The notes beneath the pieces were generated by a model. That model was not told the DNA's origin, did not search any database, and saw only the letters and a program-made list of their open reading frames with translations. Made by a program: the position numbers and the translations under genes. Positions 53,968 through 63,665 of a DNA stretch of 64,000 bases are shown piece after piece (the first letter of the stretch is position 1; each line of letters begins with the position of its first letter). This DNA is from Rebecca billardiae RCC1528 (Eukaryota > Haptophyta). The stretch is taken from NCBI GenBank assembly GCA_965240325.2, contig OZ251237.1:434001-498000 (forward strand). The letters run 5' to 3'.

Positions 53968-56069
53968 TCGTCGGCGCCGCCGCCGCCGGAGGGCGCGCCG
54001 CGCAGGTCGTTCGCCGCGCGCGTCCACGCCGGCAGGCTCACCGGCGGCAGCGCCTTCTTCTGCTTCTTCTTCTTGCCCGCCGCGCCGCTCGACGCCGCGC
54101 CCGCCGCCGGGTCCTCCTCCTCGGCCTCTGGTCCCTCGTCGTCGTCCTCCTCCTCGTCCTCGCGCACGACGAGGCTCTCCTTGCACGGGAAGCGCTCGAG
54201 CAGGTGCTCGAGCAGCGCGCGCGTGCCTCGGAACTCCTCAAGCTCCTCCTCCGTCTGCGCCTGCTTGACCGCGTCCGCGAGCCGCGCCTCGCCCGTCGAC
54301 TGCAGCCCGATCACCACCGCGCGGCCGTCGGCAAGCGCCGCGTTCGCGTGCCGCACGACGCTCGGCACCTTGATCGACATGCACAGCTGCTTGAAGAAGC
54401 GCTGGTGCGTGCCCCACAGCACCGCGAGCGGGTTGTACCGCGGCTTGAGGCCGAGCGCGCGCAGCTCGATGTACGCGTGCGCGAACACCTCGTACAGCGA
54501 GTGCCAGAAGCTCACCGCGTCGTCGTACATGCGCGTCTGCGCGCGCGTCGGCTCGATCTCAACCGTCTCAAAGTCGCAGTCCTGGTACGAGAGCATGCGC
54601 GAGACGTACGCGCCGCGCTGCTTGAGGTCGAGCGCGACCAGCTCCATCGCGCCCTCGCCGCCGTTCGAGATGGCCTTCTCGAACGCGGAGAACTGCGGGA
54701 ACGGCGTCGTCGGGCCCCACAGCCCGAGCCGCACCATGTACGCCATCCCCTTGACCGACGAGCAGCCGGTCGCGGAGCAGTACACGATCTTGGCCTTGGG
54801 CAGCGCGAGCTGGAGCTCGCGCACCGCCGCGCCCGTCTTCGTCGCCTTCGCCCCGCCCTCGGGCACCAGGTTCTTCGCGCGGTGGCACTCGTCGAAGATG
54901 ATCACGCCGCCGCCGTCCGTGCCGCCGCCCTTGAGCCACTCGACCAGCTGGGTGAGGCGGCGCGCCGGGTCGAGGTTGACCTGCGGCTCCTCCTCGTCCG
55001 CGTCGTCGTCCTCCTCCTCGTCCTCCTCGTCCTCGTCGTCGTCCGCACCGCCGGCGGGCGCGTCCTCCTCCTCGCCCGCGCCCTGCGCGCGCTTGCGCCT
55101 CGAGCCGCCGCCGCCGCCGCCGCCGCCCGCCGCCTTGCCGCCCGCCTGCCGCTCCGAGCTGATGAGCGTCGCGTACGTGCAGAAGACGATGCCTTCGGGC
55201 TGCGCGCGCAGCTTGGCGCGGTCGAGGTCGTTGAGGCGCAGCACGCGGAGCGGGCAGCCGATCTCGCTCACGTCGCGCCGCGCGTCCTCGACCAGGTCGT
55301 TCGAGACGGAGATCCACACGTGGTGCTTGAGCCCTCGCAGGTACTGCTCGTAGATGATGCCCGCCTCCTGCCTGCCCTTGCCCACGCCCGGCCCGTCGCC
55401 GAGGAAGAAGCCGCACGTCGTGTCCGACTGCGGGAAGGTGCGGGCGTGCCGGTCGGCCGCGAGGGCGACGGTCTCGAGCTGCAGCGCCGACAGCCGCCCC
55501 GCCGACTTGCCGCTCGCCGACGAGGCGACGAGCGCTGCGAGCTTGAGGCCCGAGGTGTCGATCGTCGGCAGCTCGACAAACGAGAGCGACGTGGTCTCGA
55601 AGACGGCGCTGGGGTGCGAGGGCACGTCGTCGAAGCGCACCTGCGGCTCGTACTCCTGGAACAGCGCCTCGACCTCTTCGTCCATGTCGAAGCGCTCCTC
55701 CTGCTCGCCTGCGGCGGCCCTCGCCTGCGCGGCCGCCGCGGCCGCCTCCTCCTGCTCGCGCACGCGCTGGCGCGCCGCATCCTCCGAGGCGTCCGCTTGG
55801 TGCCGCGCGGTGCGCTCGCGGCTCTGCTTCGCCCGATTCCGCGCGCTGATCCAGCTCGGGTCCTCATCCGTGGCGTCGCAGTGGGTGGACCATTGTTTGC
55901 ACGCCGAGGCGACGTCGTCGCAGACAAAGCAGTAGCAGTTCTCGCAGCAGCTCGAGTTCTGGCCCTCGCCGAAGCGGTGCACGACGCACTTGTCGCGCGG
56001 GTGGGGAAAGTCCTTGAGCGCGACCGCGCCGCGCGTCTCGAGAATCTCGATATCGTCGTCGTCCTCCAT
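50983..56069 (-). CDS. SBNO: Strawberry notch (SBNO/FORGETTER1) DExD/H helicase-like coregulator
   Basis: Three exons (56069-52842, 52642-51654, 51571-50983) give 1601 aa. An N-terminal Cys/His cluster (CVVHRF ... [12 protein letters not shown]) comes first. The helicase-like core has [15 protein letters not shown] (Walker A with Pro in place of the common Thr), [22 protein letters not shown] (DECH box), [16 protein letters not shown], and the second lobe [16 protein letters not shown] ... [20 protein letters not shown]. The C-terminal SBNO domain is [33 protein letters not shown] and [17 protein letters not shown] proteins remodel chromatin as transcription coregulators. Low-complexity Asp, Gly, Glu and Gly-Ala inserts enlarge it. 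Introns are 199 bp (GTGTGC) and 82 bp (GTGCGC, splitting a Cys codon). The second junction is the least certain. Confidence 0.92.
52260..52500 (-). repeat. Gly/Ala/Ser low-complexity repeat inside SBNO exon 2
   Basis: Irregular tandem [14 protein letters not shown] units, a simple-sequence expansion in a linker just before the C-terminal SBNO domain. It stays in frame. Confidence 0.8.
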
Positions 56070-56237
56070 GGGGGCGTCGCCGCTCGCGCGACGAGACCCG
56101 CTCGCTGGCGTGCTCGACCGGTGGCCCGGTCTCCGCGGAAAGGCGGAGTTGCGCGCGCGCGGCGCCCAACCGGCAACTTCAAGCTGTCATTGGTGCCCGA
56201 GCCCCGGATCCAAAGCGAGTGAACGAACGTTGGCGTC
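56070..56237. promoter_or_regulatory. Presumed bidirectional promoter (SBNO / FIGNL1)
   Basis: A spacer of 168 bp (273 bp if the later ATG 56343 is used) separates the divergent starts. No core-promoter motif is evident. Confidence 0.35.
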
Positions 56238-58288
56238 TTGGCGAGGCGGCGGCGGCGGCGAGCACGGTACTGCAGTAGCGCCGCCAGCGCGGCCGGGCGG
56301 GAAGTCGAGTCTGCCGGCGGCGGAGCAGCGAGCGTCGCGAGCATGGCGGCGGCGGCGCCGGCGGGCGGCACGCTCCTCGACCAGATGCTCGCCCTGCCCG
56401 CCTACGCGCACCTGCGCGACATCGTACTGCCGGAGCCGAAGCGGCCACCGCCTGCTGCCCCGCCGCCCGCGCCGGCCGCTCGCCCCGAGCACGACATCCT
56501 CATGGCGGGACCGACATCCTCATGGCGGGACCGACATCCTCATGGCGAGAAGGCCATCTCGCCAGCGGGCGTGGGCCCGTTCGAGCCGATCTCGGCCGCG
56601 CCCCGACCGAGCGGCGGCGCACCGCCGCAGCTGCCGCAGCGCCCGATCCTCTCCGTCGAGCGCGAGATGGCTGCTGCTCCACCGCCCGCAGCACTGCGGC
56701 CAGGCGCGCGTGCCGGCATCAGCGGCGGCGGCGCGGCGGCGGCGCCTCCGCCGGGCGCAGCCGAGGAGCGCCCACGGCCGGGCTTCATCACGGCCGGCGA
56801 CAAGCTGGCCATCGACGAGCGCGACAAGCCCGGCGCGCGCGGAGCAGGCGCGGCCGGCGGCTCGCGCGGCAACGGCCGCTCCCTCGGCCTGCGGCGCGGC
56901 CGAGGCGGCCCCGGCGGCTTTGTGTCGCCGCTCGCGCGAGAGGACGACCTGCCGCAGGGGACGGGCGGTGCGGCGGCCGCGCGGCTGGGCGCGGGGCGCG
57001 CGCGCGACGAGGCGGACGCGCCCGCCGAGTGCGAGTACAAGGGCGTCGACCCGAAGATGGCCGAGATGATCCTGAACGAGGTGCTCGACAAGAAGCCAGG
57101 CGTGAGCTGGGACGACGTCGCCGGCCTCGACTTTGCAAAGCAGTCGGTGCTCGAGGCGGTCGTCTGGCCGATTCAGCGCCCGGACCTTTTCACCGGACTC
57201 CGCCAGCCGTCGAAGGGCCTGCTGCTCTTCGGGCCGCCGGGCACGGGCAAGACGCTGATCGGGAAGGCCATCGCCACCGAGTCCGGCGCCACCTTCTTCT
57301 CCATCTCCGCGTCGTCGCTCATGTCCAAGTGGATCGGAGAGGCGCGCGCGCGCGCCGCGCGGCCGCGGCTGACGCTGCGGGCCCTGGGCGCCCGCCGGCG
57401 GCGCGCTCGTCGGCGCGCGTGCGCGCGCGCTGACGCTCGCCCGGTACCCACGCGCCTCCGCCCGCGCCACGCCGCGGACGCCCACGCCCCCGCCCGGCCG
57501 CGCCGCCGCCCGACCGCGCGCGCACCGCAGGCGGAGAAGATGGTGCGCGCGCTCTTCACCGTCGCGCGCGCGCACCTGCCAGCCGTCATCTTCGTGGACG
57601 AGATCGACTCGCTGCTGTGCCAGCGCTCGGAGGGCGACCAGGACTCGACGCGCCGCGTGAAGACCGAGTTCCTCGTGCAGCTCGACGGCGCGGCCACCAA
57701 CCCGGAGGACCGGCTCCTCCTGATCGGCGCGACCAACCGGCCGCAGGAGCTCGACGAGGCCGCGCGCCGCCGCATGCAGAAGCGGCTCTACATCCCGCTG
57801 CCGGACGCGCGCGCGCGCCACGTGATGCTGGGGAACTGGCTCAGGGGCATCGCGGTGCGCCGCGCGCGCCGGTGCGCACCGCGCGCGCGGGGGCGACCCT
57901 CAGCGCGGCCCTCCCCGGCGCCGCGCGGCCACCCACCGTCGCTGCGCGCCGTGATGCGCGCCAGGTGGGCATGTCGGAAGCGGAGCTCGCCGAGATCGTG
58001 CGCCGCACCGACGGTTACTCGGGCTCGGACATGAACGCGCTCGTCCGCGAGGCGGCGATGGGGCCGATGCGTGACCCCGGCTGCGACGTGCGCCAGATGA
58101 GCGCAGACGCTGTCCGGCCGATCCTGCAGCGCGACTTTGAGGCGGCGCTGTGCCAGGCGCGCGCGAGCGTCGCGCGCGACCAGCTCGACACGCTCGTCGA
58201 GTGGGACAAGCAGTTCGGCTCGTTCGGGCGGCCGGTAGCTGCGGGCGGCGCGCCATCGTCCGCCCCGGCGCCCGCGATGCCGGGCTGA
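56238..58288 (+). CDS. FIGNL1: Fidgetin-like 1 (FIGNL1) AAA ATPase
   Basis: Exons 56238-57341, 57531-57854 and 57965-58288 give 583 aa (548 if ATG 56343 is used). A Pro/Ala-rich N-terminus is followed by the linker GVDPKMAEMILNEVLDKKPG, then VSWDDVAGLDFAKQSVLEAV, Walker A GPPGTGKT (about 332), FFSISASSLMSKWIGE, AEKMVRALFTVARAHLPAVI, Walker B VIFVDEIDS, second-region ATNRPQELDEAARRRMQKRL and the C-terminal YSGSDMNALVREAAMGPMRD. This matches FIGNL1 closely; spastin and katanin differ in the SASS and QRSEGD region. FIGNL1 dismantles RAD51 filaments. Intron 1 (57342-57530, 189 bp) appears to use a GC donor. Intron 2 (110 bp) is GT-AG. Introns are a multiple of three or in frame, so read-through would insert Arg-rich sequence. 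Confidence 0.92.
56494..56555 (+). repeat. Three tandem 20-nt units in the FIGNL1 N-terminus
   Basis: GGGACCGACATCCTCATGGC repeats three times with little change. Because 20 is not a multiple of three, the same DNA is read in three frames (DILMAGP, TSSWRD, RHPHGEK). Confidence 0.9.
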
Positions 58289-58565
58289 CTGGCTCCATCG
58301 GCACGCCGCGGGCCGAGCTCAGCCGTCGGACGGTCAGCCAATGGCGCTGCGGCCGCAGCCAGCAGCCAGAAGGTCACTCAGGTGGCCCCGCCTGCCGCCA
58401 CCGGCGCCACCCGGCCGCGCGCAAGCACGGCCTATTGCCTAATTAAGCGCGCCCGTTAGCAGCGCGCATTATTAAAGCGCTCGGTATACAAGCCGCGCTA
58501 GCCGACGCTCATGCAGCGCAGTAGCTTACGTCGCGCCGACGACGAGATCAGACAGCTCATCAGAT
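58289..58565. other. Convergent spacer FIGNL1 / ARM protein
   Basis: A short GC-rich spacer ending in an AT-richer CCTAATTAAGCGC/ATTATTAAAGC part near 58440-58480. No gene is seen. Confidence 0.4.
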
Positions 58566-60611
58566 TCAGAACCACGGGATGGCGCGGTAGTCGCGCAGCA
58601 GCTCGGCGAGCACGTCGCTGTAGGCCACCGCGCCACCGCGCGAGTCGATGCGCGTGGCTGCCTCCTCGTCCTGCTCGCAGATGCACATGAGCGCCTGCGC
58701 CGCCTGCTTCCGCGCCTCGGCCGCGACCGGCTTCTCGATCACGCCGATGAGCACGCGCAGCCCGTCGCACTCCTCGATCAGCCGGCAGTGCGCCGCCGAG
58801 CGGTCCGCGAGCAGGTGGAGCGACGAGGTCGCCGCGTGCTGGATGCGCTCGTCCGGGCTGGCGGCGAGCGTGAGCAGGGAGCGCACCGCGTCGCGCCGCT
58901 CGCCGATGTGCTGGCGCATGCGCGGCACGGAGAACATCAGGTTGCGCACCGCGCGCACCACGTACCGCACCAGCCGCCGGTCGCCCTGGCCGCGGTTGAG
59001 CAGGACCACCAGCGTGTCCACAATCATCGAGCCGTCAAAGCCGGCGGCGCCGCGCGGCGCGCCCTCCGGCGCCGCGTCGTCCGCCGCGCGGAGCACCGCG
59101 ACGGCGTCGGTGGGGCCTCGGTCGAGCTGCTCCGCGGCCTCGGGCACGTCGAAGAGCGCGACGGAGAGCTGCACGCTCGCCTCGAGCACGTCGCGCTCGG
59201 ACGAGAGCAGCGTGTGCTGCAGCCGCGCAAACGCGCCCGCCTCCGCCATCTCGAGCGCGTACTCCGGCTGTTGCGCAAAGCGCACGAGCGTGCTGAGGAT
59301 GAGCGCGTGCGACGGGCTGGTGGGGCGGTGCTCGAGCAGGCCGACGAGCCGCGGGAGCAGCGCCGGCGCGTGCAGGCCGCGCGGGTCCTCCGCCACCTCG
59401 CTCGCGTGCTTGAGCACGAGCGCGGCCTTGTGGATCGCGCGGTGCCGCGCGTGCAGCTCGACCGCCGCCTCGAGTGGCACGAGCCGCGCGGGCGCCGAGT
59501 ACCGGAAGAGCCCGGCGAGGTGCGTGAGCGTCGACGCCGGGGCGCCCTCGACGAAGCGCTTGGCGTTGCGCCGGGAGAGCGTGAGCAGGTTCGCCAGCGC
59601 CCACACCGCGTGCAGCTGATGCCTCGTCACGACGTGCGGCCCCTGCAGCGCCTTGGCCGACATGGCGGCGCCGAGCGCGACGCACGCAGCGTCGACCGCG
59701 CCGAGCTCGCCGGCGCGCTCGGCTGTCTGCTTGTCGATCGCGACGTTGGTGAGCAGCGCGAGCGCGCTCGAGTAGAGCGCCGACTGCTCGCCGAACTCGT
59801 CGTCCTCCTCGCCCTCGCCGCTCTGCAGCGCGTGCGTCGAGCGTCGCCGTACGACCGCGCGCGTCGCCTGCTCGGCCGCTCGGCGGGTGATTGTGACGAG
59901 CTGCGTGAGCGCGCGCTCGCCGGTGAGCTCGGGCGCGCGCTCGTCGAGCTCGGACATGCGCCAGAGCACGAGCAGCGCGCTCACCGCGACCCCCGCGTCG
60001 AGCTCGTACTTGTGCAGCAGCGCGAGCAGCGCGCTCACCGCGCGCGTCTGCGCGAGTGCCGCCGCGGTGCCGTCGTGCGTGCACAGGTTGCGGAGCGTGG
60101 CCACGGCCGGAGGCGCGAGCACCTCGCGGTCGGCCTGGGCCTTGGCGTCAGCGGTGGAGAGGGCGGGCGCGGCGGCGGACAGAGGCGGCGTGGCCGTCCC
60201 CGCGACCGCGTCTTGCGACGGCAGCAGCGCGATGATGGCGTTCAGCGCGCCAGGGAGCGCGCGGAGCGCGCGCGCATTCTCCGCCTGCGCGGACATGTTC
60301 CACAGCAGATGCGCCGCCTCCTTCTGCACGAGCAGGTTGGGCTTGCGCACGAGCTGGACGAGGATGTCGAGCGTGCCTGCGGCGCGCAGCTCGCTCTGCA
60401 GCACGGCGTCCTCGGCGCCGCGCCACACCACGTCGTGCAGCTTCTGCATCGCGAGCAGCTGGTCACCAATCTCGCCGTGCCGAAGCGTCGTGAGCACTTC
60501 TTGCAGGTGCGCAGCGGAGAGGTCGGTGATGGGCGCGCGCGCCGGCGAGGTCTCCTTGGGAGGACGCGTCGACACGATGACGTGCGAGTCATAGAGCTCC
60601 TGTAGCCGCAT
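58566..60611 (-). CDS. Armadillo-repeat-like protein
   Basis: 681 aa in one exon. Consecutive three-helix units are seen: GTLDILVQLVRKPNLLVQKE AAHLLWNMS, VATLRNLCTHDGTAAALAQT, SALLALLHKYELDAGVAVSA, VDAACVALGAAMSAKALQGP, LVGLLEHRPTSPSHALILST and VRNLMFSVPRM ... ERIQHAATSSLHLLAD ... LIGVIEKPVAAEARKQAAQA. These are typical ARM/HEAT repeats. Short acidic and Ala-rich loops interrupt them. There is no signal or membrane segment. Partners cannot be named; ARM proteins are usually protein-binding scaffolds. The start is 235 bp from the next plus-strand gene's preferred ATG (67 bp from its first). Confidence 0.8.
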   Translation of the reverse strand: MRLQELYDSHVIVSTRPPKETSPARAPITDLSAAHLQEVLTTLRHGEIGDQLLAMQKLHDVVWRGAEDAVLQSELRAAGTLDILVQLVRKPNLLVQKEAAHLLWNMSAQAENARALRALPGALNAIIALLPSQDAVAGTATPPLSAAAPALSTADAKAQADREVLAPPAVATLRNLCTHDGTAAALAQTRAVSALLALLHKYELDAGVAVSALLVLWRMSELDERAPELTGERALTQLVTITRRAAEQATRAVVRRRSTHALQSGEGEEDDEFGEQSALYSSALALLTNVAIDKQTAERAGELGAVDAACVALGAAMSAKALQGPHVVTRHQLHAVWALANLLTLSRRNAKRFVEGAPASTLTHLAGLFRYSAPARLVPLEAAVELHARHRAIHKAALVLKHASEVAEDPRGLHAPALLPRLVGLLEHRPTSPSHALILSTLVRFAQQPEYALEMAEAGAFARLQHTLLSSERDVLEASVQLSVALFDVPEAAEQLDRGPTDAVAVLRAADDAAPEGAPRGAAGFDGSMIVDTLVVLLNRGQGDRRLVRYVVRAVRNLMFSVPRMRQHIGERRDAVRSLLTLAASPDERIQHAATSSLHLLADRSAAHCRLIEECDGLRVLIGVIEKPVAAEARKQAAQALMCICEQDEEAATRIDSRGGAVAYSDVLAELLRDYRAIPWF

Positions 60612-60846
60612 CTCGCCGCGAGCACGTGCGGAACGCTCGCTTGCTCAAAGCGGGAGCACGCTCGCCGCCATCGCCTCCATGATGAAACGTTCGTGGCGGC
60701 CTTCGCAACGGTCCGTTGCGCCGAAGTCCGGGAGCGCGCGCGCGCAAACCATGTGCACTTGTGCAGGCTGGTGCATCGGAGCGGATCACGACGACTTGCA
60801 TCCCAGCCTGCAAGTGAGTGCAAGGGCGCGCAATTGCGTATCGACG
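60612..60846. promoter_or_regulatory. Presumed bidirectional promoter (ARM protein / plastid-type protein)
   Basis: Divergent starts lie 235 bp apart. The inference is from spacing; no motif is evident. Confidence 0.3.
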
Positions 60847-61611
60847 ATGAACACCCACCACGCCGCGGCCCTCACAGTCGTGCTGCTCGGTCTGGGTGCA
60901 GCGAGTCACGCCGCCCTGGTGGGCCATCCAGCCCTTCGGAGTCCACATGTCCGCGCGCCCGTGGTGCGGCGGCCGCTGCACCCGACGCGCGCAGCTGTGC
61001 ACGCGAGAGCACATGCTGTGCAGGACGTGGCAGCCGTGCGCGCGGCCGTGCTGCTGCGGAGCTGGCAGAAACAGGCCGAGGACTCGTGGGCACAGGGGTT
61101 CACGCCAACTAGTAACCTCGACAAGATGAAGCGGCTGTCCGCTCAGGTCAAGCAGCTCCAGCGCATGGCGGCGCTCGCTCGCGTCATGACTGTGCGCTCG
61201 CAGGCTCCGACGCCGGGCATCCCTGCCCCGGCTGTGGAGGGTCACTTCACGCCGTACCTGGCTCTTCTCGACGAGACGTCCATCGTCGCGGCCGTGGCGC
61301 CTGGGAACGGCACCGCGATCGCCTTCGCCTGCCACATGCCCGACGAGGCCCGCGCAGAAATGCTGCACCTGGAGTCATCGCCTGCCTGCACGCAGGAGCA
61401 GTCACGCAACGCGCTCCGCGCGCTGCTCGCAAACTTCATCGAGCGCTCGTCGGAGCAGCTCCCGGAGCGTGCGCAGCTGGCGGTCGACGCCGCGCCGGGC
61501 TCGGATCTGGAGTACGTGCTGCTCGAGCGGGGGTTCTCGCTCGAGGGCGAGGTGGAGGAGACGTGGATGCCGGACTTCAACCGGTACGTGGCCATGCTCG
61601 AGCACCTTTGA
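60847..61611 (+). CDS. Unknown protein with signal peptide and plastid-type presequence
   Basis: 254 aa from ATG 60847; an in-frame upstream ATG at 60679 would put 56 unlikely Arg/Cys-rich residues ahead of the leader. Residues 4-25 form a signal peptide (HHAAALTVVLLGLGAASHAA), then an Arg/His-rich, acid-poor stretch to about residue 60 as in secondary-plastid transit peptides. The mature part has a Lys/Arg helix (NLDKMKRLSAQVKQLQRMAA), then VEGHFTPYLALLDETSIVAA, FACHMPDEARAEMLHLESS, LLANFIERSSEQL and a C-terminal GEVEETWMPDFNRYVAMLEH. No family is recognised. The final segment resembles a small globular domain. Plastid location is inferred from the leader only. Confidence 0.65.
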   Translation: MNTHHAAALTVVLLGLGAASHAALVGHPALRSPHVRAPVVRRPLHPTRAAVHARAHAVQDVAAVRAAVLLRSWQKQAEDSWAQGFTPTSNLDKMKRLSAQVKQLQRMAALARVMTVRSQAPTPGIPAPAVEGHFTPYLALLDETSIVAAVAPGNGTAIAFACHMPDEARAEMLHLESSPACTQEQSRNALRALLANFIERSSEQLPERAQLAVDAAPGSDLEYVLLERGFSLEGEVEETWMPDFNRYVAMLEHL

Positions 61612-62288
61612 TGGCGCGGGCGACTCATTGATAGATGAGACGAGGACTCTCCACTATCCTCATCGTCCGTGCAGCGAGACCGTGGACAGTGGCAGTGGCC
61701 CGCGCAAGTGTGACTGAGTCAGTGGCGGCCTCGCGCGGTCAACGAGAGTGACGCGCCGACGCAGACTCCGCGGTCTGCCCGCGCGACGCTCAGCGTGCTG
61801 GTCAGTCGTCCATCGTCATATATATATATATGATGATGATGATGACGACGACGACAATATAATATATATCGCCGCGACTGGCGTATAACTCGATCCTAGG
61901 TGATGATGATTCTATGATCATCGGCACGTCCGGTGTGACACATGTGCTCGCGACCGTCCCGAATGCGAGCCTCGTCAGCGCGCAGCCTCAGCCCGTGAGC
62001 CTGGACGAATAGCCGGCCAGCCAGGCGGTCGTCGGCGGGGCGCAGCTCTCCCGGAAGCCAGCCCTCAGCGCACGGTGGCGTCGCGCAGAGGCGGGGGCGG
62101 CCTCTGCTGTCCCTGCGATGCGACTCAGAGGACGGTGCTCCGTCTGCCACGCCGAGTCGACCGCCAGGAGTAGACCTGCTGCGCCTGTCCCTGCGATGCG
62201 ATGCGAAGGATGGTGACGAGGCGACGGCGCGGTGCAGCGTCTGCCGCGCCAAGTCGACCGCCATGAGGAGTAGACCTGCTGCGCCTTC
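61612..62288. other. Convergent spacer with TA/TGA microsatellite and a 78-101 bp tandem repeat
   Basis: ATATATATAT followed by GATGATGATGATGACGACG lies at about 61817-61857. Two direct units, 62107-62184 and 62185-62285, both begin CTGTCCCTGCGATGCGA and end near AGTAGACCTGCTGCGCC, just beyond the ArgJ stop. No gene is seen. Confidence 0.55.
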
Positions 62289-63665
62289 TCACGACCGGTA
62301 GTCGCAGTTGATCGTCACATACTCGTGCGTGAGGTCGGAGCCGAGCACGCGCACGGCGGCATCGCCGGCGCCCAGGTCGACCTCGATCTCAACGCAGCGC
62401 TCGTGCGGCGGGAACGGCCAGCCGCCCTCGAGCTCGCGCTCCGCCTCGGGCGGCAGCTGCGTGTCGCACAGGTACGCGTACATCGCGTCCTCCGCCGCCC
62501 CGTCGAGCGCAAACTGGCCGCGCTCGAAGAGGAGCCGCCCGCCCATCGTGATGGTGGCGTCTCGCACGTCGAGCGGCGCGGGCAGCTTGCCCACGCACGA
62601 GCCGATGGCCGCGACGATTCGGCCGACGTTCGGGTCGTTGCCCGCGATGGCGCACTTGAGCAGGTTGGAGTTCACGACAGCCTTGCCGACCGCGCGCGCG
62701 GTCGCGGCCGACGGCGCGCCGCGCACGCGCACGTCCATCACGTGATGGACGCCCTCGCCGTTCCTGACCACGTCGGCGGCGAGGCGCTCGCAGACGCGGC
62801 AGAGCGCCGCCTCGAACTCCGCCGCGCCGCCCGGCGGGAGCGCCACCGCCGCCGACGAGAGCGCGAGCACCGTGTCGGACGTGCTCTGGTCGCCGTCCAC
62901 CGAGATGCAGTTGAACGACTTCTCGACGGCGCGCACGAGCATCGCCTGGAGCTCCTCCTTGGGCACGGCGACGTCGGTGAGGATGAAGGCGAGCATGGTC
63001 GCCATGTCGGGCTCGATCATCCCCGCACCCTTCGCGAACGCGACGATGCGCCCGCCGCATGCCGCCTCCGCGCGCAGCTTGGGATAGGCGTCGGTCGTCA
63101 TGATGGCCTGCGCGGCGGGAAGGCCCGACTCGGACTGGCGCGCGGCCACCAGCGCGTCGATCTGGGCGCACATGGCGTCGACCGGGAGGCGCCAGCCGAT
63201 CACGCCCGTCGAAGACGGCACGACGAGCTCGCCGCCCCCGCCAAGCCCGAGGCTGGCAGCCACGGCCTCGCACAGCCGCTCGCTGTCCGCGACGCCGCCC
63301 GCCTCTCCGCCGGCGCACACGTTCGAGATCTTGTTGTTGACGAGGACGGCCTGCAGCTGCGAGCCCTGGAGACGGCGCTTGCCGACGATCACTGGCGCCC
63401 CCGGGAACGCGTTGCGCGTGAACACCGCCGCGAAACTCTCGGTCGGCTGCTCGAGCGCGATCAGCGTCAGGTTCATCTTCGCATTCATGTCGGGCTTCTC
63501 CTCTGGCCGGAAGCCGAAGCCCGTGGTGCCGACGGAAAAGCCGCGCGGAAGCTTGGAGTCGGCGACGAGCCGAGAGAGCTGAGGCCCGGTGGCGCCCGTG
63601 GACATGGCGCGCGCGCCAGCGACCACGAGCAGGAGCAGCGCGAAGACGTACCCCGACGGCGCCAT
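62289..63665 (-). CDS. ARGJ: Bifunctional ornithine acetyltransferase / N-acetylglutamate synthase ArgJ
   Basis: 458 aa from ATG 63665; the in-frame ATG at 63878 would add 71 residues that look non-coding. Residues 1-20 are a signal peptide (APSGYVFALLLLVVAGARA), consistent with plastid import in a secondary-plastid alga. The ArgJ core shows GFSVGTTGFGFR, FTRNAFPGAPV, VNNKISNVCAGG, SSTGVIGWRLPVDAM, the autocleavage site GAGMIEPDMATMLAF (Thr becomes the new N-terminus and nucleophile), NCISVDGDQSTSDTV and AIAGNDPNVGRIVAAIG. The C-terminus ends NCDYRS. ArgJ transfers acetyl from N-acetylornithine to glutamate in the cyclic arginine pathway. All catalytic residues seem present. Confidence 0.94.
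   Translation of the reverse strand: MAPSGYVFALLLLVVAGARAMSTGATGPQLSRLVADSKLPRGFSVGTTGFGFRPEEKPDMNAKMNLTLIALEQPTESFAAVFTRNAFPGAPVIVGKRRLQGSQLQAVLVNNKISNVCAGGEAGGVADSERLCEAVAASLGLGGGGELVVPSSTGVIGWRLPVDAMCAQIDALVAARQSESGLPAAQAIMTTDAYPKLRAEAACGGRIVAFAKGAGMIEPDMATMLAFILTDVAVPKEELQAMLVRAVEKSFNCISVDGDQSTSDTVLALSSAAVALPPGGAAEFEAALCRVCERLAADVVRNGEGVHHVMDVRVRGAPSAATARAVGKAVVNSNLLKCAIAGNDPNVGRIVAAIGSCVGKLPAPLDVRDATITMGGRLLFERGQFALDGAAEDAMYAYLCDTQLPPEAERELEGGWPFPPHERCVEIEVDLGAGDAAVRVLGSDLTHEYVTINCDYRS

Noticed and set aside
52635-56222. Plus-strand open frame of 1195 aa opposite SBNO
   Set aside because: Antisense of the helicase core, dominated by Arg, Leu and Ala, without motifs.
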